Positions 49,631 to 61,225 of a stretch of 64,000 nucleotides of DNA are shown one piece after another (position 1 is the first letter of the stretch; each line of letters starts with the position of its first letter). The DNA is taken from NCBI GenBank assembly GCA_038363925.1, contig JAQQWL010000006.1:5002501-5066500 (forward strand). Direction: 5' to 3'. Source of the stretch: Apiospora phragmitis (lineage: Eukaryota > Ascomycota > Sordariomycetes > Amphisphaeriales > Apiosporaceae). The position numbers and the translations under genes are program-made. A model generated the notes under the pieces. That model was not told where the DNA came from, searched no databases, and worked only from the letters and a program-made list of their open reading frames with translations.

Positions 49631-49666
49631 GTGGGGTTGAACAGGGGGGATCCCCAAACTGTGGGG
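49631..49666 (+). promoter_or_regulatory. two GTGGGG words (candidate CreA sites)
   Basis: GTGGGG occurs at 49631-49636 and 49661-49666, about 770-800 bases before the amylase ATG. It fits SYGGRG, the CreA carbon-repressor site. The motif is short and common, so this is only suggestive. Confidence 0.3.
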
Positions 49667-49948
49667 TCGGCCCGTTGGCCGGACTGACATGCCCAATCCG
49701 GGGTAGTTTTCGTCGTCTAGTGACAAACTTAGTAATCGTCGTAGTAGACGAGGGTCACGAGGCCGAAGCCCGTTCCCAGTTACATCCAAGGTGGTGCCCT
49801 CGGCCACGCCTCCCACGACAGACACACCATACAGACTTTAGTTTGCTGCTCTATTCCACACTTCATGCTCGCCGCGGCCCTTACTTAAACTAACCAAGTG
49901 CCTATTTCCCTAGTGTGATCGAGTCCCGCTTCGATAAAAACTCCGACA

Positions 49949-49954
49949 CCCCAG
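49949..49954 (-). promoter_or_regulatory. candidate CreA site
   Basis: CCCCAG, read CTGGGG on the minus strand, fits SYGGRG. It lies 10 bases from the CGG-N8-CGG element upstream of the amylase. Confidence 0.3.
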
Positions 49955-49963
49955 ATTAGAGCA

Positions 49964-49977
49964 CGGCCACATCTCGG
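49964..49977 (+). promoter_or_regulatory. CGG-N8-CGG element, candidate AmyR site
   Basis: CGG (49964-49966), eight bases, CGG (49975-49977). In Aspergillus, AmyR binds CGGN8CGG upstream of amylase genes. Here it is 455 bases before the ATG and about 225 bases before the TATA box. AmyR is not conserved in all Sordariomycetes and CGG pairs arise by chance, so confidence is modest. Confidence 0.4.
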
Positions 49978-50199
49978 TCGGTCGCTCGTGCGTGGTGTCG
50001 TGGGTTGTTGTGATCTACACTTGAATTTGGAGACTCTCAGGTTCCCTTTCCCCTAACTTCCAGGGCGCTTGGGTGACGATGGCTTGCAAACGGGTGTGGA
50101 TGCATTGCCGACAACTGCCTCATCACCGTCGATCTCGCGGCAGGCTCATATGTTGGAGAAAGACACCACAACCATACATATATGTTTTGGAGGATATGA

Positions 50200-50206
50200 T
50201 ATAAAT
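50200..50206 (+). promoter_or_regulatory. TATA box of alpha-amylase
   Basis: TATAAAT stands alone in mixed sequence 227 bases before the ATG. A CT-rich stretch with CTTCTTCAG about 30-40 bases downstream is a likely start-site region. This spacing suits a strongly induced secreted-enzyme gene. Confidence 0.55.
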
Positions 50207-50432
50207 ATCCGGACCTCGTCCTGTCTCCCGTCCTAGTTCTTCTTCAGCAGCCCAGGTCAACACAACAACCAAGTTGAGTCCCAGCCGCTCACTGCCTTCT
50301 CAGTTTTTTCCCTGTTGCCTAAAAGCCAACTGGTCAAATCCCAAAGAACCCTTCGCCCCCATTCACACCACTACACCCTTCGTTTTATACATACGCGGAT
50401 TTCTTCCCATCCGTTCGTCTCGCCCAGCCAGC

Positions 50433-52466
50433 ATGAAGCTGTCGCCCATCCCGCTCCTCTGGGGCGCCGCCTCGGTCGCACAGGCCCTGAGCGGCGCCGA
50501 GTGGCAGAAGCAGTCCATCTACCAGATCCTCACGGACCGCTTCGCCCGCACCGACGGCTCGACCACCGAGCAGTGCGCCATCACGAGCTACTGCGGCGGT
50601 ACGTACAGGGGGCTGATCGACCATCTGGATTATATCCAGGGCATGGGGTTCACGGCGGTAAGGAAGCTATCCATCCTCCTTCCTGACTGACGGCAGATTC
50701 AATGCCAATACGTTGGTGTGTACTCTAGGTCTGGGTCTCTCCTATCGTCAAGAACCTTGAGGGAGACACCCCTTATGGGTAAGTTGGAATCTAGAATCAT
50801 ACAAACTTTCAAGCCTAAACTGCATGCTGATAGTATTCTGTCACCAGAACCGCGTATCATGGATACTGGGCCCAGGACATCTACTCGCTCAACGAGAACT
50901 TCGGCACCGAGCAGGACCTGGTGGACCTGTCGGCCGCCCTGCACGCGCGCGGCATGTACCTCATGGTGGACGTGGTGACGAACCACATGGGCTACAACGG
51001 CTGCGGCGACTGCGTCGACTACTCGCTCTTCCGGCCCTTTAACAACAGCGGCTACTACCACCCCTTCTGCGAGATCAACTACGACGACGACAACTCGGTC
51101 CGGACCTGCTGGGAGGGCGACAACAAGGTCAGCCTGCCCGACCTCAAGACGGAGGACAGCGGCATCCGCTCCACCTTCAGCGACTGGATCAAGGACCTCG
51201 TGGCCAAGTACTCCATCGACGGCATGCGCATTGACAGCGTCAAGCACGTCGAGAAGGACTTCTGGCCCGGGTTCTTGGAGGCTGCGGGGATCTACGGCAT
51301 TGGCGAGGCAAGTTCACTTACTGTTAAATCGTTCATTTGCGGGATGCTAGGCTGACCTTGTATCCACCTCTAATAGGTTCTCGATGGCAACCCAGCGATC
51401 TATGCTGACTGGCAGAAGTACATGCAAGGCTTGATGAACTATCCCTGTACGTTGGACTATTGAATCCGCCCCTTTGCATGGGTATTTCCCCTGTGCGCGA
51501 ACTTACTATTTGCTCACGCACTTGATTCTAGCTTCTACTGGGTGCAGGAGACGTTCTCGAACCCCTCAGCCACCATGGACAACCTCGTCAACGGCATCAA
51601 CACCCTGAAGGGAAAAGGTCAGTTTCCCCTCTATCAGCTGCCCCTCCAACACCCAAGTTTTGCATGCAGGCTGACCCACCACCCCCTGAATAGCTGACAC
51701 GACCGCCTTGGGTGTCTTCGTTGAGAACCACGATCAAGTGCGGTTCCCTTCCCTGACCAGCGACATGGTAATCTCATTCCTCCATTCCAAGCAGAGGCTT
51801 TTTCCGAATAAGGTCAAGGCTAACTCATAATCACAGTCGCTCGCGAAGAATGTGAGTTCACCAGAAAACATCAAGTCGTCGATCGCTATCGGCACAGCAT
51901 CGTCCCCTCTTATCCCTATGATTGAGCAGAATTACCTACTGACTGATACCCCCGACCAATTCTAGGCCATCGCCTTCACCCTCCTCTCCGACGGCATCCC
52001 GATCCTGTACCAGGGCCAGGAGCAGCACTTCTCCGGCGGCGACACGCCGAACCAGCGCGAGGCGCTCTGGACTTCGGGCTACAACACGCAGTCCGAGCTG
52101 TACCAGCTCGTGGCGACGCTGAACCGGGTGCGCAACCACACGCTCGCGGCCGCCAACGCCGAGTCCGGCTACGTGAAGTACCAGGCCTGGGCCGTCTACT
52201 CGGACAGCCACAGCATCGCGATGCGCAAGGGCGACGTCATCGGCGTTTTTAGCAACATGGGCAGTGGTGGTAGTGGTTACCAGATCAACATCTCGGGCGG
52301 CAACTCGGGCTACAGCGGCGGGGAGCAGGTCGTTCAGGTCTTGGGGGGCGATTGCAATGTCATTACGGCAGATGGGGCGGGGGCGCTCAATGTCCAGGTT
52401 GGGCCGGATCCGGTTGTCTTGTACCCGGCTTCGGTGCTCGAGGGAAGCGGGCTCTGTGGCCATTAA
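50433..52466 (+). CDS. secreted GH13 alpha-amylase
   Basis: Eight exons: 50433-50657, 50729-50778, 50848-51307, 51377-51446, 51532-51617, 51694-51767, 51837-51851 and 51966-52466; about 493 aa. The start [18 protein letters not shown] is a signal peptide. The GH13 motifs are in order: DVVTNHMG (~133-140), GMRIDSVKH (nucleophile Asp221), GEVLDG (acid/base Glu245) and FVENHDQ (Asp311). C-terminal Greek-key sequence follows; there is no starch-binding domain. Intron 3 begins GCAAGT, a GC-AG intron, and exon 7 is only 15 bases (SLAKN). At intron 4 one base is missing: exon 4 ends CCCT and exon 5 begins CTTC, whereas NYPSFYW needs one more. All other joins are in phase. The enzyme would hydrolyse alpha-1,4-glucans outside the cell. 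Confidence 0.9.
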
Positions 52467-52806
52467 GCCATGAGCCACTTCCCGGCTCATGTGAAGGGGT
52501 TTTCCCTGATTGGATACATTTTCCTCGATGAAGAAACAGGCCTGCTTGATGGATCATTAGCATGCTCGGTTGCGTCTGCGCAATTCAATAGTTACCTATC
52601 TTTTTGGTGTATATAACTTACCTCCTTAAGATGGGGCTCACTTGAATATACCTTACACACTTGTTCAGCAAGCATATATTATCTTCACAAGGCATAGCAC
52701 ATAAAAAGCAGAAGTGTTGTCATTATATGTCCCTGTATGTCTTCCACATCGGCCACTTCTGTTCTTTGCGCAAGGTCCCCCTTGTCAATCGTCATAATCT
52801 ATATCC
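52467..52806. other. convergent 3' region
   Basis: A short AT-richer space between the amylase and the minus-strand F-box/ankyrin gene. Nothing else is seen. Confidence 0.6.
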
Positions 52807-55642
52807 TCACGAGTCACAGGAGCAACCCCACGGCACAGGGATCTCCACAAGACGGTCCCATTCTGCTTCGTCTGCTCGCACATTGGGATTATCCCGTTGT
52901 GATGGCCGCGTGATTGTCCCCCTCTTGAATGTGACAACAGGTTTTCCCTTGATCTTCTCGATCTTGATTCGTTGATTCAAGCACCAGTAGACCCTGTATC
53001 GATACCTATCCTCCTCATCATCAATAAGGAAAGACCAGTCGTCAAAGTTAATGGGGGTGCCGGCTCTCGGGAGGTGTGAGGAGCTTTTCGAGAAACTCGA
53101 GTGCGGAACGTTGTTGGCCACGGCCCTCCCGTAACCTCCATCTGGACGTCAGGGTCCTGACAGACCGCAGCGCAAGAATCAGTTCCATAAGATCAATAGC
53201 CTCGTCTATCTCCCTAATGTACCACAAGTCATGCGTGGCCCATGTATCCACATCCACTCGATGCAAGCCTGCCAGCAGCGTTTGCAGGAAGAACACCGCC
53301 TTGTCTCGAATAATCGTATCGACTCGTCTTGGTGCGCAGGAACGCAGCGTCTGAACACCCTTGTGCCTTCCATGAGCGCATGCAAGTTTTAGCATGCCAA
53401 ACAAGTACCGGTCGTGGGTCTTGTTGTTGACTGTGAGCTCGCATAGTGCCTGGAAGAACTCGAGGAACGAGTCGTCGTGGTCGTTAAGATATATCGTGAA
53501 TGGATACTCGAGTTTTTCTGTTGGAAAGGGGTCGGCGCCTCTCTCGATCAGCAGACGCAATATAGCCACGTCGCCTGAGTTTCTCCTCCAGAGATTACCA
53601 TGTCCTGAGTAGATGTTGTATGGCGGTTCACATGAACGGAGGTCGCCAGTGTGTGCTCCCATGTTTATAAGTCTCTCCGCGAGCTGCAGACTGTTTGTCG
53701 CACAGGCTTCGAAGAGGGGCGTGCGGTCCCAACGGGGGGATTGAGGCAGTATTGGCCGCCTCGATTGAGATAATCCAAAACCACCTTCTCTCCCCCATCG
53801 ACCCGCAGAAAAGCTCTATAGAGTTTCTCAAAGGTTTGCTCATCCCGCAAGAAGTCGTTATTCTTATCCGCTTTGAAGAGGAGCTCGACGTGACGAAAGT
53901 GACGGCTTGCGACAGCCTGCTCAGAGTGGTTGGTGAGGGCCCAGAGAAAGTAACCCAGCTCTTTCTCGCTGAAATCCGTGTCGGGAAAGTCGAAAACGTT
54001 GAACAGCTCATCTAGAACGGCACGCTGGCACTTGGCGAGGCAAATAAAGAACAGCGCGACTAGTAACTTGGGCCTTGGAATACCACACTGGACTGTGGCA
54101 GTTAGGTGAGAGCATATTTTCTGCACGCAGTGTAGTTGTGTTGGTTCGCTGGCTTCGTCACCCCAGCAGTAGCCTCTGCAGCAGATATTCTTTAGTACGC
54201 GCACGTAACTCGAAATTTCCCCGGATTTGATGCAGCCTCTGGCAAGCAGCAGGTCGATGATCTCTCCGAGGTGTGCAGATGGCACCATGCAGCAAGCAAA
54301 TTCGAGCAGCGTCTGCTGACTGGGGTATAGCCCAGTATCAATGAAGTACTCCCTAGGTAAGGTCTGGCCCGTGGGGAACAGCCTGATTCATCCTGCGAGG
54401 ACAGCATAGTTGAGATGTTCAAACCGCAATCAAGAAGAAAGGAAAGAAGCGGCGGTACTGCCCCTAAGAGACCATAGTAGGCAGCTTGCCACAATATGCG
54501 TTGATCTACCGAGACCATGTATCCCACAGGTCTCGATTGTCTTGATCATCTCCTGCGCCTCCATGTTCCTTTCACTCACACTGTCATATTCCTCGAGCCT
54601 ATCAGTATTATAGTGGGCTAATGCACAGCTCCAGTGGCATACTGTGGTTATCGTCCAGCTCAAATACATTGCAACCATGCTCCACCAGCTTAACCAAAAT
54701 CTCCCATCGACGGTCGTGGCAGGCTTGTTGTAGGACCGAACGGAATTCCGGTTGGAAGACTCCTCCGTGCTCTGGTTCGGAGAGTCTTGTGCTAGCGCTT
54801 TGGGCTAGTAGGTAGCAAAAGACGTCGTAGTGGTATGACTGATATGCATACATGATGGAAGAGTATCCGAATTCATCGAGCTCGTCAATTTCTGTCTGGT
54901 GCCCTTCTCAGGTAGAAATCTTGCCATAGACAGCAAGCCATAATGTGCGCAAAGGTGCAAGGCCGTAATCCTGTTGCGATTTGGGCCGTAGGTCGTACCC
55001 GTCGATACAACATGTCGTCAACATACACCGAAGCTCCGTTTGATATTAAAGTCCGGGCAATCTCTTCTTGGCCGGTGCATAGAGCCACATGAAGGGGTGT
55101 ACATCTTGCATCTTCATGTTCTCTTCGCCAGAACAGGAGGGGCGGACACAGCCGTGGTAGTTTTTCGCGATTCCATCAATGCTTGCTCCATGTTGAAGAA
55201 GGATGTCGACAATATGGCTTTGGCCATGATACACAGCAACATGTAATGGTTTCCAGAATCGTCTATCGTGCAGGTATCCAGGTGCAGCAGTCTCGTAGAA
55301 GTCATCCATGTAGGGTACGGCGGTCCACGACTCATCCTGGAGTTGAAGATAAAAACACGAGGTAATGTCATCCAGACATCTGTATTTATTAAGTTGGAAG
55401 TTGAGGTTGGTGGTGAAGCCCAATCTCAGGAGATAACGGAGTGCTGGCGCATTTCCGGTGGCACATGCCCACATCAATATCCGATAGCGGTGCTGTCTAT
55501 CAGCAGATTTCCAGATGCGTTCGCCAGCGAATAAGTGGAAGAATCGGTTGACGCGAGCTAAGGACGTCAAGTCGTTCGGATCATCGATGTGGTCAACGAG
55601 CTCATACAAGAGATCCACGGACGGTTCGAGAAGCTGGACCAT
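52807..55642 (-). CDS. F-box/ankyrin-repeat protein, copy 1 (frame broken)
   Basis: The product starts MVQLLEPSVDLLYELVDHID and has an F-box-like head (residues 8-45, LTSLARVNRFF). Ankyrin units follow, e.g. WKPLHVAVYHGQSHIVDILL and CTPLHVALCTGQEEIARTLI, then HLCAHYGLLSMARFL. A long helical middle and a second ankyrin-like part (TPLFEACATNSLQLAERLIN, LRLLIERGADPF) lead to a C-terminal module with WCLNQR and PWGCSC. Coding runs across at least eight single-base frame changes (near 55139, 55001, 54900, 54625, 54515, 54350, 53740 and 53065), yet each segment continues the same protein and matches copy 2. No intron explains them. F-box proteins recruit substrates to SCF ubiquitin ligase and ankyrin repeats bind the target; that role is inference here. 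It could be a pseudogene, but the same kind of break occurs in housekeeping genes nearby. Confidence 0.65.
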
Positions 55643-56266
55643 GGTGTGTATCGTGGGTGCGAGGATGACTCACAAAAGATGGTAAGAGAAAGTGAAAACA
55701 GGTGAGCGGCGAGAAGGGAAGAGGAATGTGCAATGAGCAGGGAAGAGGAACGAGCAGAGAGGAAGCTTGGCGAGTCGAAAGGCACTCGAATAGGAAACAA
55801 GCTGGTGTTGGAGGAAGTGAATACAGTCAAAAAAGCGAAATTGAATGCATTGGAGTGCCAACACTTTAAGGGGACATCTCACGGATCAATCACCTTTTGC
55901 TCACTACGAAGTGATGTTTAAGAGATAGAAAAGAAAACATTATGAATCTGTGAGGAACAAATTATATAACTAGGAGCCAAAACAATGCATAATGTTTATA
56001 ATGAAGTTCCCTCAGGGGAAAAAAGACAACATAATGGTCTACCAAGTTAAGTTTAATAAGTATCACTGGCCATGAAAATACATATCAAAAAAAAAAAACT
56101 GGTGCCATGATCCATTGTCTGCTGTCTACCTATCTTGAGGCACTGGCTTCTTCGTGAAGATCATATCATACATTCTCTCCAGAAACAGTCTGCGCTACCG
56201 AGGATGGTGGATCCTCAGAATATCACCTATCCATATAGGCCACTGTTCTTCATGCAGTATTTCTGC
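55643..56266. other. spacer between the two F-box/ankyrin copies
   Basis: It holds the copy 1 promoter and the copy 2 3' end. It includes an A10 run near 56088-56098 and a locally AT-rich stretch at 55920-56100. No gene is seen. Confidence 0.6.
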
Positions 56267-58870
56267 CTAATTCCTCCAAAGGTTGTGATGCGGGAAGCAA
56301 GGGCAATCCCATGGCATATGGATCCAATCGAAATCCCACCCATCCTCTTCCCGGACGTCTTGGAAATCGAGGGGAGTCCACTGCGACGGCCAAGCGATTC
56401 GTCGGCCCAGAATCGTGATGGTCGGGTTACCAGAAGGGTTGGAGTGCAACTCCAGGCGCTGCTTTAGACACCAGTTGGTTTTGTATTGTCGTTGATCGTA
56501 GCAGTCGCATTTACCATGAGATGGCGACTTATTGTGCGGGTTTCCCGGGGTCACAAGAAGCCCTTTGATAAGCTTGAGTGCAGTAAGGTCCTCGTCCTCG
56601 TCTTCGTCACCGTCATCGTCGTCCTCCTCCCCAAGTTGACAGCTGGCTGTAAGAGTGCTGGAGGGGCCCACTTCAAGTATGAGGAGTCCAATGGTATCGA
56701 TGGCTTCGTCCATTTGTCTCGTTGATCGGAAGTTGTGGTAACACAAATCGTCTTCGCATCGGTCGGAGAGATTAAGTAGCAACTTCTGTAAGAAAAATGC
56801 CGCTTTCTCCCGTATCATAACGTCGATTCGACTCTTCGCGCGTGTACGCATCTCATGGATGAAGGTATACCTGCCACGCGAGCACGCGATGTCGAGGACG
56901 TCGAACAGATCTCCATCATCGCTAGAGTCGCTGGTTGCCAACTTACACATTTCTTCGAAAAGCTCTGGGAGGAAAGTGAGGGATTCAGGTTCTTCGAAGT
57001 AGTCCTTCCAGGGAAACCCGTCGACAGGGCTTTCTTCGTCCCATAGGAAAGGGTCTGCGCCTTTGCTAAGCAGCAGACGCCAAATCGCCATTTCTCCATC
57101 TTCATCTGGGTCTCTCATCCATAGTGAATCCGATCTGCGGCTAGGTGCCCCGGATGTGAGACTTTTGTTGGGGTCTGCTCCTTAGGTCTATAAGCCTTTC
57201 GGCCAGCTGCAAGCTGCCGGCTTCGCAGGCTCGGAAAAGAGCCGTAGAGCCATCCGAAAAAATAAAGAAATACTGACCACCACGATGGAGGTAATCTAAG
57301 ATAGCCGCTTCGCCGCACTCATCCCTCAGACAAGCCATGCATAGCACCTCAAAAGTGCAGTCATGCCGCATGAGGTAGTTGCCAACATCCAATTGGAAAA
57401 TGATATCTAGACAGTCAATGTGATTGTTGACATTCTCCTCCCGTTCCCCTGTAGGTATGCTACGTCCCGCAACGGCTTAGAATAGTCGCCACAGTTCATA
57501 TTTGCCATAGCGCGCATAAGTGAAATCGAAAACGCTGGCCAGCTCGTCTAGCATGTTACGTTGCCCTCCTTCGAGGCAAATGTATAGTAAATCGAGCGGC
57601 ATAGGTGGCTTTCCGAACTCACTCTGGAGCATGTGAGGGAGCTGTAAGCAGATCAGCTGCGTACACCGTCCCAATAGTTGCCTGTCGTCGTCATAGAAGT
57701 ATCCCCGGTAGGCGAGATCCTTGAGTGCGCGCATATGGCAGCTGATATCTGCGAACTCCAAACTGCCTTTACCAAGCAGCATCGCGACTAGCTCCAGCAT
57801 CTCTGGCATTGTGTTATTAATGCAGTGAAATAGTAGCTGCTCTCCGTTTCGACCAGGCTCATGCTCATCACTAGCTTGGCTAATCAACTCGGTCAGGTAC
57901 TGTGCTCTATTGTCAAAGCATGCCTGCTGCAGCATTGAGATGAAGTCTGGCCTGAAGGCTCTGGTTCTGACATTCGGTCTTGGCGTCGTTGTTGTAATCC
58001 TTGGGCTAGCGCCTTGAGCAAGGAAGAATGCAAAAATGTCGAACTTGCGGTAGTAGTAGGCGTACATGAGGGGGAGAAGCCAAACTCGTCTATCTCGTCA
58101 AGTGCCGCACCATGCCCTTGCTTGATCAAGAATTCGGCCTTGGACAGTCGACCGTCAATCGCGCAACAGTGGAACGCCGTGAGTCTTCCACGATCTGGAC
58201 CATAGGTTCGTTGTGGCCGACGTACTTCGCGGTCGACATATATGGAGGCGCCCTTGTATATCAACGACTTTGCGGTATCTTCTTTGCCCATACACAGTGC
58301 GACATGGAGCGGCGTGTATTTCCCCTCCGGAACCAAGCTCCAAACCTTGCGATGGCAGTAACTCATGCACGCTGCATCAATCCATGCGCCGTGCTCCAGT
58401 AGAACGTCGACGACGTGTCTCTGGCCATGTCAGCAGCCAGGTGTAAAGGTGTCCAAAACGAGCCGTCATCCTCTGAAAACATCGAGGGTGTGGATGGAGG
58501 GTGGAAATCGTCCATATAGGGGATAAAGGCTTCCATTCGGCCGAGTCTTGGGCCGTAAATACGAAGATAGTATGATGGAGTCAGCTGCGCTAGTAACGTG
58601 CTGTGTGCTGTGTGCTGCTTGGTAGGTGAAATTGGACGTTACACCATCTTCGAGAAGTCGACATAGTGCTCTTGTGCTTCCAGTACCACATGCCCACATG
58701 AAGAGTCCGTGTTGCTTCTGCCAGTCCTTGCGGATGGAATCACAAATCTCCCTTGTGGCGTAGTCATAGAATGTACGATTCACACAAGCCAAGGTGACCA
58801 AGTCCCTCGTATCGACGTGACTGAAGATTTCATCAAAGAGCTCCAAAGGGAGCTCGAAAAACCTAGACAT
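56267..58870 (-). CDS. F-box/ankyrin-repeat protein, copy 2 (frame broken)
   Basis: It starts MSRFFELPLELFDEIFSHVD with a clear F-box (LVTLACVNRTFYDYA) and is colinear with copy 1: GLFMWACGTGSTRALCRLL, IPYMDDFHPP, FWTPLHLAA, YTPLHVALCMGKEDTAKSL, LDEIDEFGFSP, AYYYRKFDIFAFFLAQGAS, ILDYLHRGGQY, LFRACEAGSLQLAERLI, LLLSKGADPFLW, and a tail with WCLKQR and PWDCPC. Single-base frame changes lie near 58600, 58434, 58071 and 57180. There is also an in-frame TAA at 57479-57477 with the same frame open on both sides, which is not a simple indel. Poly-acidic sequence (EEDDDDGDEDEDED) lies near the end. Function is as inferred for copy 1. It may be a pseudogene or an error-rich assembly of a real gene. 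Confidence 0.65.
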
Positions 58871-61225
58871 CGTCTTGAGATTTTGTTGCTGTTCACTGTG
58901 TGATGTTACTATTGGTCACTGACGGTGTGTCGTTGTTGTTCAAGAACGAAATAGGTTGCTTGAAAAAAGGAATGAAGGGCGGAGAGGTGGAAAACCCGGC
59001 AGGTGAGATGCGAGGCCAAAGTGTTTGTAGGAAGAGAGTAGAGTGCATTAGGATGCTCTTTATGACTGCTCGATCACCTTTGCCTCACCCCAAAGGTTAA
59101 CTTTTAGCTATTTTATACAAGAAGTCATCGAGAGGAAGACATACCCTAGATGATGCCAACAGTTCTGAGATGTCGATATGAGCTTATGACCCGATTGAAA
59201 TTAATGTTGGCCAAGAAGTAGTGATATGGAGATACATATTCACTGGTTTCTGTGTATATCGTATCTCAAGTTAGTGTAAGTGTTGAAATATACTTACAGT
59301 TTCCTTTTTATGCTGGTTGTCAGTCGTGCAGATATTCAGCAGAACCTTCACTCAATAGTCAGCAGCGATTGCCAAACTAAGGAAACCTGGATGCACAGGA
59401 TATCTGCATGGCCATACACTGGCTATTCCTGTGTAGGATGAAGAGTCACACCTCGCTCTCGATTGTCCACATTGGCTAGGTCTCTGATTCCCCAGATTTG
59501 TCTTACTGCAACTCTGTGCACGTACAAGCCAGACTCATTATTATATGCGCAAAGAGCAATCGGTCCCGGAGGCGACCATCATGAGAGTCAAGTCTGCATT
59601 TCCAATTGAGCCTCCATAGACATCAAAAGCGCAGTGGCACTGGGGTTTAGGGGCCATTGCACTGATGAGGTCTCGATTAGGAGACCATGTTTGGCCAATA
59701 TCTAATTTTCGGCCCCATCCGCATGCCCACCTGAGTGATTTCTAAGAGATTCAAAGAAGTCCAATTCGTGGCCATTAAGAGGGTTTCGTATCTGCTTGAT
59801 TGGGTAGTCAAGTTCATGAGGTTGTCATTGTTGCTGGTCTTCGCCACAAGGTAGTAGTACACTGCTCGCTTCCTGTGTGAAATAAGGCGCTCCTAAAATA
59901 GCACATAAAGTACAGATCAACTTGGCTTAGACTATTGAGCTTGATACCAACTCTCCTTACGAATAAAGCATTGTCGGGCATAGGTGTGTAGATCACATTC
60001 TCCAGTCAGTCAACAGTCAGTCTATTGATGTAGTTCGCCATCCAGCACAGCCATCCTTCTAGCTCGGATCAAGCCACACCCGGGCACTCGAGCTGTGGCA
60101 GTGTCCTACTTTACCAGCGGGACGCCACAAGCCGAAGATCTAGACCCAGATTATTGTCGTTGTGAAGACCCACCGTCGCACGCGACATCTGCAGCAACCA
60201 GGTAGGTTAAGGTTAAAGGGTCATCATTCTCTACTATGTATTTCCGATGGGTACAGTACAGTACAGTATGTATCATCAACACAGACATCAATATTGACTG
60301 CTACGTACTCCGTCGTACTTCCAATAGCTTACTTTGAGGATATGAGCCACGTGGGTTGGGAGGTCGGGAAGGGCCAAAGACACGAAATTGAGGAAATCCT
60401 ACCGAGGGTCTTCTCATTCCCCGTCATTGTCTCCTGGCCTGACGTAGATCTGTTGGTGAGCCGGCGTTGGGCTGTTGCTACTTCAGTACGTTTCATCGAA
60501 TGATGGTCAGCAAATATCAACTTTGATGTGTTGTTTGGTTCGCAGCAATAAATGCCGTCGTCGGCTGGAGGGATCTCTCCAGGGCGGACAACAATTCTCA
60601 CCTCTCATTCGATCAGATCTCCCCCGGTGTCGTCATACTCGAAAACCCCCTGCAACAAATCCCTGTCGCAACTGACGACCCTAACCGCTCGCGCCGACCT
60701 AAACAGGCAATGACCAACAAAACCACAATTCAGGTTTCGGAACCACCATGTCAATAATTCTTCCCAGCTACCAATTGGTGCTATCCTTTTAAACGGGCAT
60801 GATGTAGCCTGCAGGACCCCTTGTCTAGCCCCTATATTCTGGCCCCTATGGAAACGTCCCAAAATCGCAGTCCTCGACCGCTCGAGGTAGCAGAAGATGT
60901 AGATGCTCACCGAGTTCGCGAGCTTCTATACTTCAAGAAGCCCTCCCGTAACGTAGCAGTAACCCGCGGCAGGCATGGCCCTTACTGTATCCCCGCGTAC
61001 TGGCTAGTTGCCGGCATTTGCCTCCAGGTTTTCTCCTGCATTTCAAGAGAGATTGCTCAACGTCCCGTCGGGCATTTAAATAGCTGCTATGTGACCTCAT
61101 CCAAATGCACATTATTCCCCACCAGTAACACCAGGTTGTGGCTCCCCATACTCCGTACTTTTGTCTCGTATTGCATTGCCTGCCAGAATAAAGCGGATAA
61201 TGGCCTGAACGAGAATGCCTGAAAT
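58871..61225. other. 2.4-kb divergent intergenic region
   Basis: It lies between F-box/ankyrin copy 2 and the kelch gene, which point apart. I see only short frames without domain or splice support (for example 60821-61222). Confidence 0.5.

Larger units (their letters stand above)
48879..50432. other. intergenic, amylase promoter on the right
   Basis: The left part is the 3' end of the C6 gene. The right part is the promoter of the alpha-amylase, with a TATA box, a CGG-N8-CGG element and CreA-like sites listed separately. No gene is seen. Confidence 0.6.

Noticed and set aside
40641..52466. Oxidase, C6 factor and amylase as a secondary-metabolite cluster
   Set aside because: There is no PKS, NRPS, terpene or other backbone enzyme, and the genes are kilobases apart with unrelated roles.
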